7,532 nucleotides of DNA, taken from positions 1-7,532 of the forward strand of contig CAKZXL010000277.1 of assembly GCA_937883885.1 (NCBI GenBank), written 5' to 3'. Below the pieces are notes generated by a model, which saw only the letters and a program-made list of their open reading frames with translations, ran no database searches and was not told the DNA's origin. The stretch comes from an uncultured Aquincola sp. GTDB lineage: Bacteria; Pseudomonadota; Gammaproteobacteria; Burkholderiales; Burkholderiaceae. How positions within the stretch are numbered: the first letter of the stretch is position 1; each line of letters opens with the position of its first letter. Both the position numbers and the translations under genes were made by a program. This document shows, piece after piece, positions 1 through 4,613 of this stretch.

Positions 1-197
1 GCCCGGGGGCGCATCTGGAGCGCCGAGCAACGCAGGGTGGGTGGCCGCGCGCGCAGCGCGCTTCGTGCACTGACTCGCGGTCGTTGTCCGAGTGCAGGGA
101 GCGCAGCGAACGTAGCGAGTTCGGCCGCGGGCCGCCCACCCGAGTAGCGCAGGGCAGTCCGCGCCACGCGCGGACCGCGGAAGCTAAGCCCCCGGGC
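1..197. repeat. Palindromic GC-rich intergenic repeat-like block
   Basis: The first ten bases (1-10, gcccgggggc) are the exact reverse complement of 188-197. Inside these ends, 35-46 (gggtgggtggcc) pairs with 130-141 at 11 of 12 positions. Further stems are tgcact (66-71) with agtgca (91-96), actcgc (73-78) with gcgagt (115-120), and an 8-bp stem 157-164/168-175 with a 3-base loop. No reading frame here looks like a protein. The nested architecture resembles the palindromic interspersed intergenic elements common in Burkholderiales, but that family assignment is from memory and was not tested. It could be a MITE-like element, a boundary or terminator structure for an upstream gene outside the window, or a simple recurrent repeat. 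Its left limit may lie beyond the window edge. No transposase and no clear target-site duplication were seen. Confidence 0.5.
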
Positions 198-216
198 CCG
201 CCCGCACGGCCCGGAG

Positions 217-300
217 CAAACCAGCCCACAGCCACCAAGGGTGTTCGCGAACAACAAACCAACCACCAGCACCCGTTACCCACACCTACAACCCCACCCC
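217..300 (+). promoter_or_regulatory. C-rich, G-poor leader before the S8 peptidase gene
   Basis: In 251-300 I count 27 C, 18 A, 3 T and only 2 G. This is far from the balanced G and C of the rest of the window. An unstructured C>G tract of this kind is the classical look of a Rho-utilisation (rut) region on the transcript. Its place just upstream of the peptidase start makes it a candidate 5' leader that could mediate Rho-dependent attenuation or simply stay unstructured for ribosome access. No convincing -35/-10 pair was found within it. The composition is seen directly; the Rho role is inference. Confidence 0.35.
242..253. promoter_or_regulatory. Perfect 12-bp palindrome (possible operator)
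   Basis: tgttcgcgaaca is a perfect palindrome centred between positions 247 and 248, 73 bp before the peptidase start codon. It sits at the left part of the C-rich leader and is the only strong dyad there. It could be an operator for a dimeric repressor controlling the peptidase unit. No cognate regulator is identifiable, and chance is not excluded for a single 12-bp palindrome. Confidence 0.25.
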
Positions 301-308
301 AAGAGGCG

Positions 309-329
309 ATGCACACTCGACCGCAATGA
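309..329 (+). other. Possible six-codon leader ORF overlapping the peptidase start
   Basis: An ATG at 309 opens a frame encoding MHTRPQ and ends at TGA 327-329, overlapping the peptidase ATG (326-328) in an ATGA arrangement. The only Shine-Dalgarno-like purine run nearby (aagagg, 301-306) is 2 bases before this ATG, which is close, and 19 bases before the peptidase start, which is too far. Translational coupling through this minigene would explain how the peptidase start is reached without its own ribosome site. It is equally possible that the peptidase start is simply weakly initiated. Confidence 0.2.
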
Positions 330-1825
330 CGCCCCACAAGATCCAACGCCAGGTCGAGCGCATCCTGGATGAAAGCCGCCAGCGCACCTTGAGCATCATC
401 GTGCAGGGCCAGCCCGACGGCTTGGCCGAGACGCTGCGCCGGGCGGCCGAAGCGGCCATGCAGCGGCGTGCGATCACCAGCGCCACCGACCTGCTGCCGG
501 CCCCGTGGCACCCCGGCCAGGCGCGCAAGGCGCAGGCCGCGGCGCAGCGGCAGCAGAAGCTGAAGGTACAGGCGCTCAAACGCAGCGGCGCCGCCGCCAT
601 CGCGCCCTTGCAGGCGGCGGCCTTCATCCAGGCTTCGCGCCTGGCCCGCAGGTCCGACGTCGGGGGTCAGCCGCGCCCGCTGACCATGGCCGGCGCCGCC
701 GCGATGGAGATCGACCGCGATGACCTCGCCCGCCTGCCGAAAGAACTGCCCGGCGTGCTGGCCATCTTTCCCAACCGGCGCGTGCCGGTGCCCCCGCGCC
801 TGCGCGCCAAGACCCTGCCGCCCGAGGTGGAACGTTGGGTCACGCACGCCTGGGGCCTGGAAGACGTGGGCGCCCTGTCGTGCTGGGGCGCGTTCGACGC
901 CCGCGGGCAGGGCGCCAAGGTGGCCGTGCTGGACACCGGCGTCGACGCCTCCCACCCCGACCTGCAAGGCAAGGTGGTCGGCTTTGCCGAGTTCGATGCC
1001 AAGGGTGGCGTGCTCAAGCAGGGCCCCGACCAGGCCTGGGACGCCGACGGCCATGGCACCCATGTATGCGGCACCATCGCCGGTGGCCGGGCCAGCGGGC
1101 GCTGGATCGGCATGGCGCCGCAGGCGCAGCTGCTGGTGGCCAAGGTGCTGGGCAAGACCGGCGGCACCGACGAGCAGATCCTCAAGGGCATGGAATGGGC
1201 CGTGGCCCAGGGTGCCGAGGTCATCAACATGTCGCTCGGCGGGCTCACCTTCGACCCCGGCGTGCTGGACACCTACACCGCCGCGATGATCGCGGCCCGG
1301 GCGGCGGGTGTGCCGGTGGTGGTGGCCATCGGCAACGATGGCGCGCAGACCAGCGGCTCGCCGGGCAACGACTTCTTTGCGCTGGCCGTCGGCGCGATGG
1401 ACGTGCAAGGCCGCATCGCTGCCTTCAGCGGCGGCCGCACCCATGTGGTGGAAACCTCGGATGCCATCGACCCGCGCCACCTGCCGCTGGTGTATGCCAA
1501 GCCCGACGTGGCCGCGCCCGGCGTGCATGTGTACTCGGCCATTGGCAAGAACAAGTGGGAGCACCTGAACGGTACCTCCATGGCATCGCCCCACGTGGCC
1601 GGTGCGCTGGCCCTGCTGCTCAGCCGCACCGCCGCGGCCAAGCAGCAGTCGGCGCTGCTCTCGCTCACCGGCTGGGACCGGTCGGACGCGCTGCTGCAGC
1701 TGCTCACCGGCAGCGTCACCGACTGCGGCGAGAACGGCCAGGACCACCGCTACGGCCACGGCAAGCTCTCGGTGCTGGCGGCCTATGGCAATGCGGTGGA
1801 GCTGGGCTATCTGCCCGCGGCTTGA
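326..1825 (+). CDS. Subtilisin-like serine peptidase (family S8), apparently intracellular
   Basis: This 499-residue subtilase should hydrolyse peptide bonds with an Asp-His-Ser triad. The catalytic Asp203 lies in VAVLDTGVDASHPDL, His243 in DGHGTHVCGTIAG, the oxyanion Asn337 in VVVAIGNDG, and the nucleophile Ser418 in NGTSMASPHVAG, so all key residues are intact. The catalytic domain spans roughly residues 165-490. Residues about 20-155 look like an inhibitor-I9-type prodomain (strand near TLSIIV at 21-26 and a closing segment at 124-150 ending VLAIFPN), with an Ala/Gln/Arg-rich insert between them. The N-terminus (MTPHKIQRQVERILDESRQR) is polar and charged with no signal peptide, so cytoplasmic action, or export by an unusual route, is inferred. 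The ATG at 326 overlaps the stop of a tiny upstream frame (ATGA). The nearest purine-rich sequence (aagagg, 301-306) is 19 bases upstream, so initiation may be weak or coupled. The gene is followed 64 bp later by a prodomain-like gene. Its substrate is unknown. Confidence 0.95.
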   Translation: MTPHKIQRQVERILDESRQRTLSIIVQGQPDGLAETLRRAAEAAMQRRAITSATDLLPAPWHPGQARKAQAAAQRQQKLKVQALKRSGAAAIAPLQAAAFIQASRLARRSDVGGQPRPLTMAGAAAMEIDRDDLARLPKELPGVLAIFPNRRVPVPPRLRAKTLPPEVERWVTHAWGLEDVGALSCWGAFDARGQGAKVAVLDTGVDASHPDLQGKVVGFAEFDAKGGVLKQGPDQAWDADGHGTHVCGTIAGGRASGRWIGMAPQAQLLVAKVLGKTGGTDEQILKGMEWAVAQGAEVINMSLGGLTFDPGVLDTYTAAMIAARAAGVPVVVAIGNDGAQTSGSPGNDFFALAVGAMDVQGRIAAFSGGRTHVVETSDAIDPRHLPLVYAKPDVAAPGVHVYSAIGKNKWEHLNGTSMASPHVAGALALLLSRTAAAKQQSALLSLTGWDRSDALLQLLTGSVTDCGENGQDHRYGHGKLSVLAAYGNAVELGYLPAA

Positions 1826-1889
1826 TCTGCGTCGCTTGAAGCCCGCCCCCGCAGCCCTTACGCTTTGTAGGCAGCCCCAGGACCTTGCC

Positions 1890-2297
1890 ATGAGCCACAC
1901 CCCCCACGCCTTGCGCGACGCCAGCCTGGTCGAGTTCGCGGCCCAGGCCGATGCGGCCGAGCGCACCTCGGTCATCATCGAAGCACGCCGGCTGCCGCTC
2001 GACCCGTCGCCCGCATCGCTCGCGCGGCACACCAACGTCGGCCCGGGCGGGCTGCTGCCGCCGCCGGCCACCCAGCGCGCCGCGGCCGCCGCGCCGCTCA
2101 GCGATCACCCGGCCTGCGACATGAACGACCTGGAGGCCTGCCTGTCCAGCCTGGGCCTGGCTGAGGCGGCGCGCCGCAACGACCTCAACGGCAGCTTCGT
2201 GGTGGAAGTGACGCCGCCGCAGCTGCGCGTGCTGGCACAGGCGCCTTCGGTACAGGCGATCCACAGCAACCGGCATCACCGGCGCGGCGGGGGCTGA
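1890..2297 (+). CDS. Stand-alone subtilase prodomain-like (I9-like) small protein
   Basis: This 135-residue protein has no catalytic motifs but resembles the N-terminal prodomain of the peptidase encoded just upstream. RTSVIIEARRLP (26-37) lines up with RTLSIIVQGQPD (20-31). GSFVVEVTPPQLRVLAQAPSVQAIHSNR (101-128) lines up with GAAAMEIDRDDLARLPKELPGVLAIFPNR (123-151, with a one-residue gap). Between them lies a Pro/Ala-rich linker (about 38-75). In subtilases such prodomains fold the protease and then inhibit it by placing their C-terminal tail in the active site; free-standing I9 proteins are known as inhibitors. A dedicated inhibitor or chaperone of the neighbouring peptidase is therefore the best inference. 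The ATG at 1890 is chosen because cagga (1878-1882) sits 7 bases upstream and because the prodomain similarity begins shortly after it; the frame stays open back to 1602 inside the peptidase gene, but that extension is shadow sequence. It has no signal peptide. The similarity was judged by eye and is short, so function is tentative. Confidence 0.75.
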   Translation: MSHTPHALRDASLVEFAAQADAAERTSVIIEARRLPLDPSPASLARHTNVGPGGLLPPPATQRAAAAAPLSDHPACDMNDLEACLSSLGLAEAARRNDLNGSFVVEVTPPQLRVLAQAPSVQAIHSNRHHRRGGG

Positions 2298-2326
2298 GCC
2301 GCACGGCCGGCCGGCGGAGTTCGGGC

Positions 2327-2332
2327 TAGCAT
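2327..2332 (+). promoter_or_regulatory. Possible -10 element for the LysR-type regulator
   Basis: TAGCAT matches four of six positions of the sigma-70 -10 consensus and lies 28 bases before the GTG start of the regulator gene, inside a 63-bp intergenic gap. No recognisable -35 sequence is found 16-18 bases upstream, where the DNA is cggccggccgg-like. The call is weak. Confidence 0.25.
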
Positions 2333-2337
2333 CCGGG

Positions 2338-2353
2338 CCCCTACCGGTCGGGG
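2338..2353. promoter_or_regulatory. Imperfect dyad overlapping the mdcR ribosome site
   Basis: cccctaccggtcgggg is a 16-bp dyad with one mismatched pair (2342/2349). Its right arm contains the first G's of the ggggag Shine-Dalgarno run (2350-2355) of the regulator gene. It could be an autoregulatory operator or an RNA hairpin that masks the ribosome site. Neither is established, and GC-rich dyads of this size are not rare in such DNA. Confidence 0.25.
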
Positions 2354-2360
2354 AGCCACC

Positions 2361-3275
2361 GTGCTGCCGCGCGTCGACGAAGAGATCACTTTCCGCAAGC
2401 TCGAGATCCTGCTGGCGTTCCTGGAATGCGGCAGCCTGTCGCGGGCCGCAGAGCGCCTGGGCATCAGCCCGGTGAGCGTGCACCGCGCGCTGCATTCGCT
2501 CGAAACCGGCACCCGCTGCACGCTCTTCCGCCTGGAGGGCCGCAACCTGCAACCCAACGACGCGGCGCATGCCCTGGCCGATGTGGCGCGGGAAGTGCTG
2601 CGCACGATGGCCGACGGCATCCGCGCCACGCGCGAGCTGGCCGGTTACGCATCCGACCGCATCCGCATCGGATCGTTGTACTCGCTCACCAACCGCGCCA
2701 TGCCCGCCCTCATCATGGCGCTCAAGATGCGCAAGCCGGACATCCAGACCGAGCTGGTGCTCGGCGCCAATGCCGACCTGCTGCGCAAGCTGCGCGACGG
2801 CGCCATCGACGCCGCCGCCATCGGCCTGCCGCCCGATGCGGCGGATGTCGAATCGCAATTGCTGTTCGAGGACGACATCTTCTTTGCGGCGCCCGCGCAG
2901 TCGCCTTATGCCGGGCGCAGCGAGGTGGATCTGGCGGATTGCGTCGATGAGCCCTTCGTCAGCCTGGGTGAGGGTTTCGTGACCTACAGCGGCTTCGTCG
3001 AAGCTTTCGCGCTGGCCGGTCATGCGCCGCGCGTGGTGATGACCATCGGCGATATCTTCTCGCTGATGAACCTGGTCAGCGGCGGCATCGGCTACACCTT
3101 GCTGCCCGGGCGCGTGCGCAGCGTGCTGCCGGCCAACGTGTGCCTGGTGCCGCTCAGTGCGCACTACCGGATCCGCCAGCGCATTGCGCTGTGCTTTCTG
3201 CGCGCACGCGAGCGCGACCCCAACCTGCTGGCGCTGCTGGCGGCCTGTCGCACACAGCGCTTCGAGGCCGGCTGA
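2361..3275 (+). CDS. mdcR: LysR-type transcriptional regulator of malonate utilisation
   Basis: This 304-residue protein has the standard LysR layout and length. A winged helix-turn-helix spans about residues 9-68 (FRKLEILLAFLECGSLSRAAERLGISPVSVHRALHSLE, a LysR recognition-helix pattern). A linker helix and an effector-binding periplasmic-binding-protein-like domain follow from about 98 to 295 (starting DRIRIGSLYSL, with the family-typical GGIGYTLLPGRV near the end). The GTG start at 2361 is supported by ggggag (2350-2355) five bases upstream and by the domain beginning a few residues later. Its place immediately before the malonate transporter and decarboxylase genes identifies it as the MdcR-type activator, expected to sense malonate or a derived metabolite and to act on the 3276-3415 control region. 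It runs in the same direction as its targets rather than divergently. The family assignment is firm; the mdcR identity rests on context. Confidence 0.9.
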   Translation: MLPRVDEEITFRKLEILLAFLECGSLSRAAERLGISPVSVHRALHSLETGTRCTLFRLEGRNLQPNDAAHALADVAREVLRTMADGIRATRELAGYASDRIRIGSLYSLTNRAMPALIMALKMRKPDIQTELVLGANADLLRKLRDGAIDAAAIGLPPDAADVESQLLFEDDIFFAAPAQSPYAGRSEVDLADCVDEPFVSLGEGFVTYSGFVEAFALAGHAPRVVMTIGDIFSLMNLVSGGIGYTLLPGRVRSVLPANVCLVPLSAHYRIRQRIALCFLRARERDPNLLALLAACRTQRFEAG

Positions 3276-3286
3276 CGACAGCCGCA

Positions 3287-3303
3287 CTTACGCTTCGCGT
3301 AAG
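3287..3303. promoter_or_regulatory. LysR-type T-N11-A operator (likely MdcR recognition site)
   Basis: cttacgc-ttc-gcgtaag is a perfect dyad with 7-bp arms around a 3-base centre. T3289 and A3301 are symmetric and separated by 11 bases, which is the canonical LysR T-N11-A box. Its centre (3295) lies about 63 bp before the transcription start inferred from the promoter at 3323-3351, the usual position of the high-affinity recognition site in LysR-activated promoters. It begins 12 bp after the mdcR stop codon. Confidence 0.65.
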
Positions 3304-3316
3304 GATCATCCCGTCT

Positions 3317-3322
3317 GCGTAA
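3317..3322 (+). promoter_or_regulatory. Second MdcR half-site (activation site) abutting the -35
   Basis: gcgtaa repeats the right arm of the upstream dyad exactly 20 bp further on, about two helical turns. It ends immediately before the -35 candidate at 3323. This matches the activation-binding site that LysR tetramers contact next to RNA polymerase. It is only a half-site, which is usual for weaker activation sites. Confidence 0.45.
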
Positions 3323-3351
3323 TTGTGCGGCCGGACCTCGGCCGATATGGT
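3323..3351 (+). promoter_or_regulatory. Candidate sigma-70 promoter of the malonate operon
   Basis: TTGTGC (3323-3328, three of six matches to TTGACA) and TATGGT (3346-3351, four of six to TATAAT) are separated by 17 bp, the optimal spacing. A poor -35 is expected for a promoter that needs a LysR activator. The inferred start is near 3358, giving a leader of about 58 bases before madL. The spacer contains cggccg twice (3328-3333 and 3339-3344). Confidence 0.45.
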
Positions 3352-3379
3352 TCGTTCCCGGCAAGTGCCGATCGAACCA
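3348..3379. promoter_or_regulatory. Nested inverted repeat at the operon start region
   Basis: tggttcg (3348-3354) pairs perfectly with cgaacca (3373-3379), and an inner stem cggca (3359-3363) pairs with tgccg (3366-3370). The left outer arm overlaps the proposed -10 hexamer, so the structure would act as DNA, for example as an operator for a second regulator. It would form an RNA hairpin only if transcription starts further upstream. No regulator is assigned. Confidence 0.3.
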
Positions 3380-3415
3380 AAGCCGCCGCAGAACGGCCCC
3401 TGACGGAGACACCTC

Positions 3416-3832
3416 ATGATCATCTATGGCACCGCCTTGCTGGCGGTCTGTCACCTGTTTGGCATCTTCTTCGGCGATGCGCTGGGCGCCTTGCTGGGCG
3501 TGAAGACCAACGTGGGGGGCGTGGGCATTGCCATGCTGCTGCTCATCAGCATCCGGCTGTGGCTGCAGAAGTCTGACCGCCTGCCCCGGCTGACCGAAGC
3601 CGGCATCGAGTATTGGGGCGCCATGTATATCCCGGTGGTGGTGGCGATGGCGGCTCAGCAGGACATGGTCGCCGCACTGCGTGGTGGTCCGGTGGCGGTG
3701 ATCGCCGCTGCCGGCACGGTGCTGCTGTGTGCCGCGGTGATCTCGGCCATCAACCGCAGCGAGCAGATCGAGGAAGACCCGACCCCGGCGACTGCCCACC
3801 AAGACGGCGCGCTGGCCGCCAAGACGGAGTGA
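3416..3832 (+). CDS. madL: Malonate transporter, MadL subunit
   Basis: This small integral inner-membrane protein of 138 residues is one half of the two-component malonate importer MadLM (also named MdcL). Four hydrophobic segments are visible at about residues 3-28, 33-50, 65-80 and 90-113. The conserved-looking stretches are GDALGALLGVKTNVGGVGIAMLL (20-42) and EYWGAMYIPVVVAMAA (65-80). The C-terminal 25 residues are polar and acidic and probably cytoplasmic. The ATG at 3416 follows ggag (3405-3408) with a 7-base spacer. The same ribosome-site context (gacggag, a short spacer, then cctcatga) recurs before mdcC. It is the first gene after the proposed MdcR-activated promoter, and its stop codon directly abuts the madM start. 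The length and motifs agree with the MadL family as I know it. Confidence 0.93.
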   Translation: MIIYGTALLAVCHLFGIFFGDALGALLGVKTNVGGVGIAMLLLISIRLWLQKSDRLPRLTEAGIEYWGAMYIPVVVAMAAQQDMVAALRGGPVAVIAAAGTVLLCAAVISAINRSEQIEEDPTPATAHQDGALAAKTE

Positions 3833-4603
3833 ATGGCCATGATCGAGATGCTCGAAAAAACCGTCGCCCACAACGGGCTGGTCGCTGCCTTTGCGCTGGT
3901 GGGCGCCGTGGTGCTGCTGGCTGGATGGCTGTCGCGCCATCTCACGATGGGTCGCGTGCACGGCTCGGCCATCGCCATCGTCATCGGGCTGGCGCTGGCC
4001 TGGTGGGGCGGGCGCCTCTCGGGTGGGCACAAGGGCTTGGCGGACGTGCCGCTGTTTGCCGGCATCGGCCTGATGGGCGGTGCGATGTTCCGCGACTTCG
4101 CCATCGTGGCCACGGCCTTCGAGGTGCAGGTCACCGAGGCGCGCAAGGCCGGCTTGATCGGCGTCGTCTCGCTGCTGCTGGGCACGGTGCTGCCCTTCAT
4201 CTTCGGCGCTCTCGTGGCCCGTGCCTTCGGCTATGACGACGCCGTCAGCATGACGACCATCGGCGCCGGCGCGGTCACCTACATCGTGGGGCCGGTCACC
4301 GGCGCGGCCATCGGCGCCAGCTCGGAGGTGATGGCCTTGAGCATCGCCACCGGCCTCGTCAAAGCCATCCTCGTGATGGTGGGAACGCCGGTGGCAGCTC
4401 GCTTCCTGCGGCTCAAGACACCCCGGTCGGCCATGGTGTTCGGCGGCCTGGCGGGCACCGTCAGCGGCGTGTCGGCCGGCCTGGCGGCCACCGACCGCAA
4501 GCTGGTGCCCTACGGTGCACTGGTGGCCACCTTCCACACCGGGCTGGGCTGCCTGATGGGCCCTTCCGTCCTTTTCTTCGCCGTCAAGGCATTCGTGGGT
4601 TGA
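3833..4603 (+). CDS. madM: Malonate transporter, MadM subunit
   Basis: This polytopic membrane protein of 256 residues is the larger subunit of the MadLM malonate importer (also MdcM). Hydrophobic, Gly/Ala-rich segments occur at about residues 15-33, 43-60, 72-95, 106-130, 143-163, 167-188, 200-219 and 228-252. The strongly family-like motifs are GRVHGSAIAIVIGLALAWWGG (40-60), GIGLMGGAMFRDFAIVATAFEVQ (77-99), TTIGAGAVTYIVGPVTGAAIGASS (141-164) and FGGLAGTVSGVSAGLAATDRKLVPYGAL (203-230). The ATG at 3833 starts immediately after the madL stop, leaving only 3 bases from cggag (3825-3829). The second ATG (3839) would have a better 9-base spacing and may be the true start, which would shorten the protein by two residues. 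Translation is probably coupled to madL. Confidence 0.94.
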   Translation: MAMIEMLEKTVAHNGLVAAFALVGAVVLLAGWLSRHLTMGRVHGSAIAIVIGLALAWWGGRLSGGHKGLADVPLFAGIGLMGGAMFRDFAIVATAFEVQVTEARKAGLIGVVSLLLGTVLPFIFGALVARAFGYDDAVSMTTIGAGAVTYIVGPVTGAAIGASSEVMALSIATGLVKAILVMVGTPVAARFLRLKTPRSAMVFGGLAGTVSGVSAGLAATDRKLVPYGALVATFHTGLGCLMGPSVLFFAVKAFVG

Positions 4604-4613
4604 GGCAGCAGCG

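Noticed and set aside
84..329. 81-codon + strand frame starting TTG before the peptidase
   Set aside because: Its first half runs through the palindromic repeat and its second half through the C-rich leader. It has no ribosome site at the TTG and no protein-like pattern. Only its last six codons (from ATG 309) were kept as a possible minigene.
835..1839. 334-codon + strand frame within the peptidase gene
   Set aside because: It is an out-of-frame reading of the S8 coding sequence, very rich in Arg/Gly/Ala. The catalytic motifs are in the other frame.
1857..1871. cttacgcttt sequence resembling the MdcR half-site between the peptidase and prodomain genes
   Set aside because: It matches only the left arm; the right arm is gtag rather than gcgtaag, so there is no dyad. 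It is most likely chance.
1602..1889. N-terminal extension of the prodomain-like gene into the peptidase gene
   Set aside because: The extended residues are an out-of-frame translation of the peptidase 3' end (Ser/Arg/Ala-rich). A proper ribosome site and the prodomain similarity support the start at 1890.
2299..2317. GC palindromes (ccggccgg and neighbours) as a terminator after the prodomain-like gene
   Set aside because: No T-run follows and the stem is a generic CG palindrome, so an intrinsic terminator is not supported.
1716..3287. 523-codon open frame on the minus strand
   Set aside because: It is antisense to the prodomain-like gene and mdcR, crosses two intergenic gaps and shows no domain. 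It is a shadow frame.
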